This document shows positions 1-7,626 of a DNA stretch of 19,284 nucleotides, piece after piece. The notes under the pieces are model-generated. The model worked only from the letters and a program-made list of their open reading frames with translations. It was not told the DNA's origin and made no database searches. This DNA comes from Candidatus Paceibacterota bacterium (GTDB lineage: Bacteria; Patescibacteriota; Minisyncoccia; Phycocordibacterales; CAINVO01), in contig JAQTMP010000008.1 in NCBI GenBank assembly GCA_028714275.1, positions 1-19,284 of the forward strand, read 5' to 3'. Every line of letters begins with the position of its first letter. Positions within the stretch are counted from its first letter, which is position 1. The position numbers were made by a program, and so were the translations under genes.

Positions 1-1
1 T

Positions 2-463
2 TCCTTGGTCTATAAATCTCCCGACTACGTTGCCTTTTGTCCCAACAACCAAATCATCCAACCAGCCAACACTCAAGCTGAATGTGTGGCCCAAGGAGGC
101 CAGTGGAATGGAAATGTAGCCCCAGCAGCGGCACCCAAGAGCGATATTTCTACGCCCGTCGAGCCAGCAGGCTACTGTAATCTCAACTACACCTGTCAAA
201 ACAATTATGATGCAGCCTCGAAAACCTATGAAAGAAATGTCTTTATCACCTTGGTGATTCTCGGGGCTATTTCTTTGGTGGCGGGAATTCTCTTGTCAGC
301 AAACGCTGTCGTTTCACTCGGCTTGGCCTATGGAGGCGTCCTTTCATTTATCATTGCCTCCGCTCGTTATTGGTCCTCAGCTGACAACCTGATCAAGGTC
401 ATTATTTTATTTATTGCATTGGCGTTGCTTATCGGTGTGGCTATTAAAAAATTTAAAGAATAA
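2..463 (+). CDS. Cys-containing multi-pass membrane protein, 5' end outside window
   Basis: The frame is open from the first bases of the window, so the N-terminus is missing and the TTG at 5 is probably not the real start. The visible 153 residues have a polar, presumably extracytoplasmic part with four cysteines (in contexts such as AECVAQGGQW and GYCNLNYTCQ) that could form disulfides. Three hydrophobic segments follow, at about residues 79-98, 100-122 and 128-150, ending in a basic tail (KKFKE). It therefore looks like a surface-exposed domain anchored by a C-terminal membrane bundle. The stop codon directly abuts the leuS ATG with no spacer, which suggests co-transcription and perhaps coupled translation. 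I do not recognise the family and propose no function. Confidence 0.7.
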   Translation, partial: SLVYKSPDYVAFCPNNQIIQPANTQAECVAQGGQWNGNVAPAAAPKSDISTPVEPAGYCNLNYTCQNNYDAASKTYERNVFITLVILGAISLVAGILLSANAVVSLGLAYGGVLSFIIASARYWSSADNLIKVIILFIALALLIGVAIKKFKE

Positions 464-2974
464 ATGAAGAAATACAATCATCTAGCCCTAGAAAAAAAAT
501 GGCAAAAAGAATGGGAGAAAAAAGGCCTCTATAAAGCTACCAACCCTAAAAAAGCTACTGGTGTCTCTAGCACAGAAAAATTACCTCCAAAATGCTACGT
601 CCTGGACATGTTTCCATATCCGTCTGGCCAGGGTTTGCATGTAGGTCATCCTCGTGGGTATATCGCTTCAGATATTTTTGCCCGCTTCAAGCGGATGCAA
701 GGGTACAATGTCTTGCATCCAATGGGCTACGACGCTTTTGGTTTGCCTGCAGAGCAGTACGCCATTCAAAACAACATTCATCCGCGCAAGGCTGTTTTGA
801 AAAATGTGGCCACCTACAAAAAGCAGCTCGAAGGCATCGGTTTTTCTTTTGACTGGTCTCGTGAGATCAATACAACCGATCCGGAATATTACCGTTGGAC
901 GCAGTGGATTTTTCTCAAGCTCTATGATGCTTGGTACAATAGCAAAAAAGGACGAGCTGAGCATATTGATACATTGATCGCTTCTTTTCCTAAGAATGAG
1001 TGGACAAGTAAAAGTGAAAAAGAAAAACAGGACATCCTGATGAAATACCGCTTAGCCTACGAAGGCTACAGCGAGGTCAATTGGTGTCCTGGTCTTGGGA
1101 CTGTATTGGCTAACGATGAAATTGTCCAAGATAAGGATGGGCGACCGGTATCTGAGCGAGGAGGTTTCCCTGTAGAAAAAAAATCGATGCGCCAGTGGTT
1201 TATGCGGATCACGGCGTATGGCGATCGCTTGCTTGAAGGTCTGGATACTCTGGAGTGGTCTGAGCACATCAAGGAAATCCAGCGAAATTGGATTGGAAAG
1301 AGTGAAGGGTCAGAGATTGAATTTGCCTTAAAAATTGGCTCAAAAAACACCGCTCAAAAAATAAAAATTTTTACTACTCGCGCAGACACCCTTTTCGGAG
1401 TGACTTACATGGTATTGGCGCCAGAGCACGAGCTTGTTCAGAGCTTAAGATCAAGTATTCAAAACTGGAATGAAGTCAGCACCTACGTCCAAAAAATAAA
1501 AAATAAGGCAGACTTCGAACGGACAGCGGCCGATAAGGAAAAAACAGGAGTTGAGCTCAAGGGAATCACCGTTATCAATCCTGTAAATGGAGAAGAGGTG
1601 CCTGTGTGGGTCGCAGACTATGTCCTGGCCTCCTACGGGACAGGGGCAGTGATGGCAGTACCGGCCCACGACGAAAGAGATTTGGAGTTTGCCAAAAAAT
1701 TTAAGTTGCCTGTGAATTATCTTGAAGTCGAGGACACGGATGAATCAAGAAAAGAAATTACCCAAAAAGCTGGAGGCAAGCTCGTGACCCGCTACAAATT
1801 TCACGATGCAATTTTTGCTCGTCAACGCTACTGGGGCGAACCGATTCCTTTACAACACGACAAAGAAGGAATTATCCATGAAGTAGCCGAAAAAGATTTG
1901 CCTTTGAAACTGCCAAATGTCACCTCATACCAACCAATTGGGACAGGGGAATCGCCTCTGGCTGGAGTGCTCTCGTGGACTAAAAAAGGCTACGAAACCA
2001 ATACGATGCCTGGTTGGGCTGGGTCCTCATGGTACTTCCTCCGCTACATGGATCCTCACAATAAAGCGGCCTTTGCTGGGGAGCTGGCTCTGAAATATTG
2101 GCAAAATGTAGATATGTATATTGGAGGAGCCGAGCATGCCACCGGTCACTTGCTCTACTCACGTTTTTGGCACATGTTTCTTTACGATCTTGGGCTTGTT
2201 CCTACACCAGAGCCGTTTAGGCGCCTACGCAATCAAGGCATGATTTTGGGTGCTGACAACCGCAAGATGAGTAAGCGCTGGGGAAATATTATTAATCCTG
2301 ACGATGTAGTATCGACATATGGAGCCGACACTTTGCGTGTCTATGAAATGTTTATAGGCCCTTTTGGTCAGAGCTTGCCGTGGAGTACTGAGAGTATCAT
2401 AGGTTCACGTCGGTTTATTGATCGCATATGGAGACTTGCCGAAAAAGTCGAGTTAAAAGGAAAAGGGAAGTCGGATAAAAACCCCCCTCAGAAAATTTCA
2501 AAGGAAACTGAAATATTGCTGAATAAAACTATTAAGAAAGTGACTGGGGACATTGAATCCTTCAGTCTCAACACTTCGATTAGCGCCATGATGATTTTAC
2601 TCAATGCTTTTGAGAAAGTGGCTGTAGATGAAAATAGGCTTGAAGTGGGGCCATTTAGCCAATTTTTACGTCTTCTTGCCCCGTTCGCTCCACACATTAC
2701 GGAGGAGCTCTGGTCTCGTTTTGGTAATAAAAGCTCTATTCATAAAGCTGAGTGGCCACGTTTTGATCCAACAAAGATTGAGGCTGAGGCAGTCTCTGTT
2801 GTCGTGCAAATCAAGGGTAAAATGCGAGGCTCTGTCACAGTGTCCGCTGAGGCGTCAGAGAGTGAAGTCCTCGAAGCCGCTAAATCCAATGAGCATATCG
2901 CAAAATGGCTTGAGGGTCAGGCTATTAAAAAAATTATTTACGTCAAAAACCGACTCATAAACATTGTTATTTGA
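464..2974 (+). CDS. leuS: Leucyl-tRNA synthetase (class Ia)
   Basis: Charges tRNA-Leu with leucine in the cytoplasm. The 836-residue protein has the class I HIGH motif as HVGH (59-62) and the KMSKS loop as KMSKR (601-605). The CP1 editing domain is present: the threonine-rich TTRADTLFG (from 304) and GTGAVMAVPAHDERD (392-406), with the aspartate that fixes the misactivated amino acid. Other family blocks are NWCPGLGTVLANDE, RQRYWGEPIP and GGAEHATGHLLYSRFWH. Like Bacillus-type enzymes, it runs from NQGMILG almost straight into KMSKR, so it lacks the E. coli leucine-specific insert. An extra stretch of about 35-45 residues (around 155-195) precedes the NWCP block. The C-terminal anticodon-binding and tail regions are complete (VVVQIKGKMRG). 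The start ATG follows the previous stop codon directly. No Shine-Dalgarno motif is visible. Confidence 0.97.
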   Translation: MKKYNHLALEKKWQKEWEKKGLYKATNPKKATGVSSTEKLPPKCYVLDMFPYPSGQGLHVGHPRGYIASDIFARFKRMQGYNVLHPMGYDAFGLPAEQYAIQNNIHPRKAVLKNVATYKKQLEGIGFSFDWSREINTTDPEYYRWTQWIFLKLYDAWYNSKKGRAEHIDTLIASFPKNEWTSKSEKEKQDILMKYRLAYEGYSEVNWCPGLGTVLANDEIVQDKDGRPVSERGGFPVEKKSMRQWFMRITAYGDRLLEGLDTLEWSEHIKEIQRNWIGKSEGSEIEFALKIGSKNTAQKIKIFTTRADTLFGVTYMVLAPEHELVQSLRSSIQNWNEVSTYVQKIKNKADFERTAADKEKTGVELKGITVINPVNGEEVPVWVADYVLASYGTGAVMAVPAHDERDLEFAKKFKLPVNYLEVEDTDESRKEITQKAGGKLVTRYKFHDAIFARQRYWGEPIPLQHDKEGIIHEVAEKDLPLKLPNVTSYQPIGTGESPLAGVLSWTKKGYETNTMPGWAGSSWYFLRYMDPHNKAAFAGELALKYWQNVDMYIGGAEHATGHLLYSRFWHMFLYDLGLVPTPEPFRRLRNQGMILGADNRKMSKRWGNIINPDDVVSTYGADTLRVYEMFIGPFGQSLPWSTESIIGSRRFIDRIWRLAEKVELKGKGKSDKNPPQKISKETEILLNKTIKKVTGDIESFSLNTSISAMMILLNAFEKVAVDENRLEVGPFSQFLRLLAPFAPHITEELWSRFGNKSSIHKAEWPRFDPTKIEAEAVSVVVQIKGKMRGSVTVSAEASESEVLEAAKSNEHIAKWLEGQAIKKIIYVKNRLINIVI

Positions 2975-2999
2975 CACGTTTAGGCTTGTATGCTACAAA
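2971..2999 (+). promoter_or_regulatory. Sigma-70-type promoter for the sigma-4/HARE-HTH gene
   Basis: TTGACA (2971-2976), a 17-base spacer, then TACAAA (2994-2999) preceded by TGC, which makes an extended -10. The -35 box contains the TGA stop codon of leuS. The ATG at 3026 would lie about 20 bases after the expected transcription start. This is a perfect consensus -35 at ideal spacing, and the best-formed promoter in the first half of the window. Confidence 0.65.
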
Positions 3000-3025
3000 T
3001 AAAGAACTATATTATTTAAATTTAT

Positions 3026-4057
3026 ATGACTCACACACTGTCCTTTAAACCCAAGCAAGTCACCAAGCGTCTTTTGTCTGCTCTGCCTACTCGCGCTCGC
3101 GAAGTCATCATCAAACGCTATGGCCTTGGAAAGGATACCGAAAAAATGACTCTCGAAGGCATCGGAGAGACCTACAATATCACCCGTGAGCGCGTTCGCC
3201 AGATTGAAAACGCCGGCCTTGCCAATATCCGCAAGTCATCCTATTTTAAGCAGGAAAAAGCCACCTTTGACGAGCTCGAGAAAGTGATCAGGACCATGGG
3301 CGGTATCATTGCTGAGGAGGATTTGCTCAAATCTTTTTCAAAAGACAAATCAACTCAAAATCATATCCACTTTATCCTTGTCATTGGAGATGCCTTTAAA
3401 AAAGAAAAAGAGGACGATGAATTTAAACACCGATGGAATGTTGATCCTGAATTGGCAAAAAAGGTGCACGAGTCACTTCGTAAACTTTACAAAGGCCTTT
3501 CAGAGGATGATATTATTCCCGAATCAGAACTCATCGCTTCTTTCCTAGAACACATCAAAGATGTCAATGAGCAATACAAAAATGAGGAAATCATCAAACG
3601 CTGGTTGGCCCTTTCAAAGAACATCGATAAAAATCCTCTCGGCGAATGGGGACGGGCTGATTCTCCAAACATTCATACAAAAGGTATTCGAGACTATGCT
3701 TTTCTCGCTATGCGAAAACACGGGTCACCAATTCACTTCAAAGAAATTGCTAAAATCATCAGCGATATTTTTGGAAAAAAGGCTCACGTTGCCACTACCC
3801 ACAATGAATTGATCAAGGATGATCGTTTTGTGCTCGTCGGTCGCGGTCTCTATGCTCTTTCGGAGTGGGGCTATCTTTCCGGTGTGGTCAAAGACGTTAT
3901 CAAAAAAGTCCTTGAAAAACACGGGCCTCTCAAGCGTGAAGAGATTATTGATAAAGTTCTCAAGGAACGCTACGTCAAGGAAAACACCATTATGGTCAAT
4001 CTCCAAAACCCTAAAGTGTTTAAGAAAGATAAGGAAGGTCGGTACACTCTAGTCTAA
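3026..4057 (+). CDS. Sigma-70 region 4 / HARE-HTH transcription-associated protein
   Basis: A 343-residue DNA-binding protein with an uncommon layout. Residues about 18-70 match sigma-70 region 4, including the recognition-helix signature TRERVRQIE, which in sigma factors contacts the -35 box and the beta flap. There is no region 2 or 3, so it cannot melt a promoter as a normal sigma factor does. A helical linker (about 75-215) follows. Next comes a HARE-HTH-like winged helix (about 219-282, from KGIRDYAFLAMRKHG to the GRGLYALSEWGY end), the fold shared with the RNA polymerase delta subunit. A second winged-helix-like unit (about 286-343) ends in a beta wing (GRYTLV). It probably acts as an RNA polymerase accessory factor or nucleoid regulator rather than a promoter-selecting sigma factor; that role is inferred. 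It has its own promoter, and its stop codon lies inside the adjacent inverted repeat. Confidence 0.8.
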   Translation: MTHTLSFKPKQVTKRLLSALPTRAREVIIKRYGLGKDTEKMTLEGIGETYNITRERVRQIENAGLANIRKSSYFKQEKATFDELEKVIRTMGGIIAEEDLLKSFSKDKSTQNHIHFILVIGDAFKKEKEDDEFKHRWNVDPELAKKVHESLRKLYKGLSEDDIIPESELIASFLEHIKDVNEQYKNEEIIKRWLALSKNIDKNPLGEWGRADSPNIHTKGIRDYAFLAMRKHGSPIHFKEIAKIISDIFGKKAHVATTHNELIKDDRFVLVGRGLYALSEWGYLSGVVKDVIKKVLEKHGPLKREEIIDKVLKERYVKENTIMVNLQNPKVFKKDKEGRYTLV

Positions 4058-4214
4058 TTTTTTAATAGTGTTGCAGGTCCCCTAGTACAACTTTTGGGAG
4101 ACCCCGCAGCCAAAGCGTTGGCGAGGATAAGGAAAATTTCAGTAGAAATTTTCCGTGTCTCCCAAAAGTTGTACTAGGGGGACTACACTCTGTTAAAAAA
4201 AACTAAACTAGAGT
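4046..4214. repeat. Long branched inverted repeat (MITE/REP-like or structured 3' UTR)
   Basis: The core arms at 4077-4102 and 4157-4183 are complementary over 26 bases with a single extra G on the right. Outside them, ACTCTAGT (4046-4053) pairs with ACTAGAGT (4207-4214), and the T-rich and A-rich stretches between also pair imperfectly. The whole 169 bases is therefore a near-palindrome. The interior holds two more hairpins: GCCAA/TTGGC (4109-4113 and 4118-4122) and a perfect 10-base stem GGAAAATTTC/GAAATTTTCC (4131-4140 and 4145-4154). The predicted shape is a three-way junction. The left arm includes the last codons and the stop of the upstream gene. There is no transposase, no obvious target-site duplication, and no U-run after the strong stem on either strand, so a plain intrinsic terminator fits poorly. 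Confidence 0.85.
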
Positions 4215-4228
4215 AAAATACTCTTATT

Positions 4229-5497
4229 GTGATTCAAGAATTCTACGCTTCAATCCTTTCGACACTTTTCGGGCCTGTTATCCGTTTAGTTTATATTGCA
4301 GCGGTTATTATTTTGCCAATTATTTTGGCTAGAGCTTTTTGGAGCAATTGGGTGACCTATGTCCGGGCAGTTTTTCTAGCCAAACAAAAATATATTTTGC
4401 TCGAGCTTCGCTTGCCGAAAGAACAGCTGAAGAGCCCTTTGGCTATGGAACTTTTTATCACTTCACTTTATCAGACAGGAGGAGAAGGTACTCGCTACGA
4501 CAAATACTGGCTAGGTGGTATGAGGCCGTGGTTTTCCTTGGAACTGGTATCAATCGATGGAAGAATCCGTTTTTTCATCTGGAGTCGAGAGCGCTGGAAG
4601 AGCGTCATAGAGTCGCAGATCTATGGGCAGTACCCAGAAATAGAAATTGCCCAGGTAAATGACTACGCTTCAGGAATTTATTTTGATCCTGAGGTGATAA
4701 ATATGTTTGCTTGTGATTTTAAAAAAACCGCCGCTTCTCATATACCCATAAAAACCTATTTGGATTTTGGTTTGGATAAGGATCCAAAGGAGGAATTCAA
4801 AATCGATCCAATGACACCAGTAATAGAATATCTAGGCTCTCTGCGTAAGGGTGAGCAGGTCTGGATCCAGATTATGATTCGGGCCCACAAAAAGGAAAGA
4901 ACCCACCCAGATTGGGCATGGTACAACCCTAGCACCTGGTCAAATAAGCCGGTTGGTTGGGAACATGACGCCAAAGCTGACATCAAAAAACGGATGAGCC
5001 GCGATAAAAAACCAAAAGAAGGGGAGTTTAATATTGCCGAACTTTCTATGACCAAGGGGGAAAGGGCTGTCGTCGAGGCAATTGAGCACAATCTTTCCAA
5101 GATTGCCTTCGATGTCGGCATCAGAGCTATTTATATAGCTAAAAAAGAAGTTTTTAACCCTGGCAGCCTAGCTGGCATGACAGGGTCGTTTAAACAATAC
5201 AACTCTATTAACCTCAATAGTTTTGCTCCGACCAACGCCACTTCCGTTGATTTGCCCTGGCAGGATTGGAGAGGGATAAAGGTGCCTGCTATGAAGCGCA
5301 TGATGCTTGGGCTTTATAAAGAACGTTCAATTTTTTATGACGAATTTTTGCCTGGAGGGTACAAACAAAATGTGTTTGTCATGACTACGGAAGAGCTTGC
5401 TACGGTGTATCATTTTCCTGGAAGCGTTTCGCGAACGCCGACATTCGAACGTATTGGTTCCAAAAAGGCTGAGCCGCCAGCCAATTTGCCTGTTTAA
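4229..5497 (+). CDS. Membrane-anchored protein of unknown function
   Basis: 422 residues starting at GTG. An N-terminal hydrophobic segment (about residues 13-38) acts as a membrane anchor and is followed by a basic stretch (NWVTYVRAVFLAKQKY). The rest is a soluble alpha/beta region with no signal peptidase site. It contains LELRLPKEQLKSPLAMELFITSLYQ, then an aromatic block around GGMRPWFSLELVS, and a later IGIRAIYIAKKE-like segment. I see no Walker A or B motif. The layout (TM anchor, then a domain beginning with 'LLEL..P' and 'SPLAMELF') recalls proteins that in CPR genomes accompany VirB4/TraG/HerA-like ATPases, but no ATPase is in this window and this link is from memory only. It may be co-transcribed with mltG, 25 bases downstream. 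A TAAAAT at 4214-4219 could be a -10, but no good -35 accompanies it. Confidence 0.6.
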   Translation: MIQEFYASILSTLFGPVIRLVYIAAVIILPIILARAFWSNWVTYVRAVFLAKQKYILLELRLPKEQLKSPLAMELFITSLYQTGGEGTRYDKYWLGGMRPWFSLELVSIDGRIRFFIWSRERWKSVIESQIYGQYPEIEIAQVNDYASGIYFDPEVINMFACDFKKTAASHIPIKTYLDFGLDKDPKEEFKIDPMTPVIEYLGSLRKGEQVWIQIMIRAHKKERTHPDWAWYNPSTWSNKPVGWEHDAKADIKKRMSRDKKPKEGEFNIAELSMTKGERAVVEAIEHNLSKIAFDVGIRAIYIAKKEVFNPGSLAGMTGSFKQYNSINLNSFAPTNATSVDLPWQDWRGIKVPAMKRMMLGLYKERSIFYDEFLPGGYKQNVFVMTTEELATVYHFPGSVSRTPTFERIGSKKAEPPANLPV

Positions 5498-5522
5498 TTT
5501 ATTTATTTTAATTTTAGATTGC

Positions 5523-6515
5523 GTGGAGAAAGATTTTAAAAAAAGAATTAAAATAAATATAAAAAAACACCTGATTATTTCAGGCTGTGTTTTTTTAATT
5601 TTGCTGGTCCTAGCTTGCTATGCCTTTTACGTAGAATGTTTCAGAACCCCATCTGGTTTTGTCTCGAATACAGTCGTTTCTATCGAAAGAGGTCAGAGTT
5701 TGATTTCAGTAGCCCGCGAGCTTCGTCAGGAGCACATCATTACCTCTACTAATGCCTTGATTATTCTTGGGGTGATGTACAAAGCCGAACACACTGTGGT
5801 GGCAGGTGATTATCTCTTTGAAAAACCCGTCAGTGTGTTTACAGTGGCTAAAATGATTACGCATGGAGATTTTAGAATGACACCCATCAAGGTAACTATT
5901 CCTGAGGGTACAACGGTAGCGGATATTGGAGATATCCTCAAGTCCAAAATTCCTCAATTCGATCAGGTCGCTTTTCTAGCGGAGGCTAGAGGCTTGGAGG
6001 GGTATCTTTTTCCGGATACCTATTTTCTTTCGCCCGCTATCACAGCCACAGATACCCTCAATTTCCTTCAAGATAATTTTCAAGAAAAGCTGAAGCCCTT
6101 GGAGACCTCTATTTCCCAGTCTGGGAGATCTAGCGAGGATATTATAAAAATGGCCTCAATCCTCGAAGAAGAAGTGCAAACACCAGAGGATCGTGCTATT
6201 GTGGCGGGCATCCTTTGGAAAAGAATTGACCAAAACATGCCTCTGCAGGTAGACAGCACTATTGGCTATGTGGTAAACAAAAAAAGTAGCCAACTAACAG
6301 TCGCAGATCTAGCCAATCCCAGTCCATACAATACCTATACGCATAGAGGTCTGCCTCCCACTCCGATTTCCAATCCGGGAATCGAAAGTATCATGGCAGC
6401 CCTGCAACCAAAGGAAAGCCCATATCTTTATTTTTTGTCTGATTCTAAAGGAATAACTCACTATGCCACCACTTTTGCAGAACATGTCAAAAATAAAAAG
6501 AAATATCTCTACTAA
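5523..6515 (+). CDS. mltG: Endolytic murein transglycosylase MltG (YceG family)
   Basis: Cuts nascent glycan strands in the periplasm/cell wall and is thought to set where peptidoglycan chains end. The 330-residue protein has one N-terminal membrane anchor (about residues 15-37, LIISGCVFLILLVLACYAFY). The YceG core follows, with FPDTYFL, the catalytic block MASILEEEV (Glu215 aligns with the known catalytic Glu of the family), and the conserved HRGLPPTPISNPG segment. The open frame extends upstream to 5397, but that part overlaps the preceding gene and is not MltG-like. I therefore take the GTG at 5523, which places the TM segment at the usual distance from the start. The 3' end overlaps mnmA. 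No Shine-Dalgarno motif is visible; the leader is AT-rich. Confidence 0.9.
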   Translation: MEKDFKKRIKINIKKHLIISGCVFLILLVLACYAFYVECFRTPSGFVSNTVVSIERGQSLISVARELRQEHIITSTNALIILGVMYKAEHTVVAGDYLFEKPVSVFTVAKMITHGDFRMTPIKVTIPEGTTVADIGDILKSKIPQFDQVAFLAEARGLEGYLFPDTYFLSPAITATDTLNFLQDNFQEKLKPLETSISQSGRSSEDIIKMASILEEEVQTPEDRAIVAGILWKRIDQNMPLQVDSTIGYVVNKKSSQLTVADLANPSPYNTYTHRGLPPTPISNPGIESIMAALQPKESPYLYFLSDSKGITHYATTFAEHVKNKKKYLY

Positions 6516-7617
6516 AATAAACTTACCTCCTAGGCCAAAAGTCTTCGTCGGTATGTCGGGAGGGGTGGACAGCTCTGTCGCTGCGGCACTTTTGGTACAG
6601 CAGGGCTATGAAGTTACAGGAGTTTTTATTAAGACCTGGCATCCAGAGTGGCTGCCATGCACTTGGAAAGAAGAGCGCCGCGACGCGATGCGCGTCGCGG
6701 CTCATCTCGGTATCCCTTTTTTCACTTTTGATGCCGAAGAAGTGTATCGCACGGAAGTAGCCGAATCCATGATAGCGGACTATTCTGCTGGCCGCACTCC
6801 CAATCCTGATGTCCTTTGCAATAAAACTGTAAAATTCGGTGCCTTCCTTGATTTTGCTCTATCCCAAGGCGCTGATTTTGTAGCCACTGGCCATTACGCA
6901 ATATGCGAAAAGGAAACTTTTTCCTTGGTTGAGTCCACAGATAAAGAAAAAGATCAAACATATTTTTTGTGGACTCTCACCCGAAAGCAGCTTAAACATA
7001 TTTTATTTCCAATAGGTCATTATCAAAAAAAACAGGTGAGAGAGCTAGCCAAAAAATTTGGTCTGCCAACCTTTGACAAGAAAGATAGCCAAGGCATCTG
7101 CTTTTTAGGTGAGGTAGACATGCAAAAGTTCCTGGAAAGATATATTACACACAGGCCTGGAAACGTCTTAAACTCCAATGGGGAGGTGATTGGTACCCAC
7201 ACAGGAGCACTTTTCTATACTATTGGTACCCGTCGAGGCTTTACGATCACCCAAAAAACGGATCACGACCAATCATATTATGTGGTCGCGAAGAATGTGG
7301 TTGAGAATACCCTGACAGTAGCTACCGAAGACCAGAAGCTAGATTTTGGTCTGAAAAATATAGTTCTCACAAACCATGTTTGGAACCTTTTGCCTATAAA
7401 AAATCAGGTGTATTCTGCCCGTATACGCTACCGCCAAAAAAAACAATTCTGTACTCTTTGCTTAAAGCAGGGTGGGGACAAAAAAGCGGGAAGGAAATGG
7501 GTTGTTTCTTTTCAGGAGCCTCAAGCCGCTCTTTCCTTTGGACAATCCCTGGTAGTGTATGACGAAAAGGGCCGCTGCCTAGGCGGAGGTATATTATCGG
7601 AAGAAGCTAGGATATAA
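6463..7617 (+). CDS. mnmA: tRNA-specific 2-thiouridylase MnmA
   Basis: Adds sulfur at C2 of the wobble uridine (position 34) in tRNA-Lys, -Glu and -Gln, using ATP and a persulfide. The N-terminal PP-loop is GMSGGVDSS (30-38). The two catalytic cysteines are present: C119 (NPDVLCNKTVKFG) and C213 (SQGICFLG). The tRNA-binding and C-terminal beta-barrel regions follow (GALFYTIGTRRGF and ARIRYRQ). Two starts are possible. ATG 6463 has AAAGGA about 10 bases upstream and overlaps mltG by 53 bases; ATG 6484 gives MSKIKRN and a shorter overlap. The conserved fold begins only at about residue 26, so both are compatible. The GC-rich palindrome at 6677-6701 lies within this gene, and the stop codon lies inside a TATAAT. 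Confidence 0.95.
   Translation: MPPLLQNMSKIKRNISTKINLPPRPKVFVGMSGGVDSSVAAALLVQQGYEVTGVFIKTWHPEWLPCTWKEERRDAMRVAAHLGIPFFTFDAEEVYRTEVAESMIADYSAGRTPNPDVLCNKTVKFGAFLDFALSQGADFVATGHYAICEKETFSLVESTDKEKDQTYFLWTLTRKQLKHILFPIGHYQKKQVRELAKKFGLPTFDKKDSQGICFLGEVDMQKFLERYITHRPGNVLNSNGEVIGTHTGALFYTIGTRRGFTITQKTDHDQSYYVVAKNVVENTLTVATEDQKLDFGLKNIVLTNHVWNLLPIKNQVYSARIRYRQKKQFCTLCLKQGGDKKAGRKWVVSFQEPQAALSFGQSLVVYDEKGRCLGGGILSEEARI
6677..6701. repeat. Perfect GC-rich palindrome inside mnmA
   Basis: Arms GCCGCGACGCG (6677-6687) and CGCGTCGCGGC (6691-6701) are exact reverse complements around the loop ATG. Beyond a two-base bulge, three more pairs (GAG/CTC) can form. The arms are almost entirely G/C in an otherwise moderate-GC gene. 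They encode part of the stretch ERRDAMRVAAH, which includes conserved MnmA residues. Confidence 0.8.
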
Positions 7618-7618
7618 T
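7613..7618 (+). promoter_or_regulatory. Possible -10 box in the mnmA stop codon
   Basis: An exact TATAAT whose TAA is the mnmA stop codon. No convincing -35 is found 16-18 bases upstream, and there is no TGn extension. If used, transcription would start at about 7625, next to the ATG at 7627, giving an almost leaderless mRNA. The hexamer could be chance (ATA-TAA-T). Confidence 0.3.
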
Positions 7619-7626
7619 ACAAAACA

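Noticed and set aside
2972..2974. TGA read as glycine (code 25 of Gracilibacteria/Absconditabacteria)
   Set aside because: TGA ends leuS at the natural family length and ends the 12132-13283 gene, and no gene contains an internal TGA, so the standard code fits.
4046..4214. Integron attC site or simple intrinsic terminator
   Set aside because: The arms lack the RYYYAAC/GTTRRRY core sequences, and no U-run follows the core stem on either strand.
5397..5522. Upstream extension of the mltG reading frame
   Set aside because: It overlaps the preceding gene by about 100 bases in another frame and is not MltG-like; GTG 5523 places the membrane anchor correctly.
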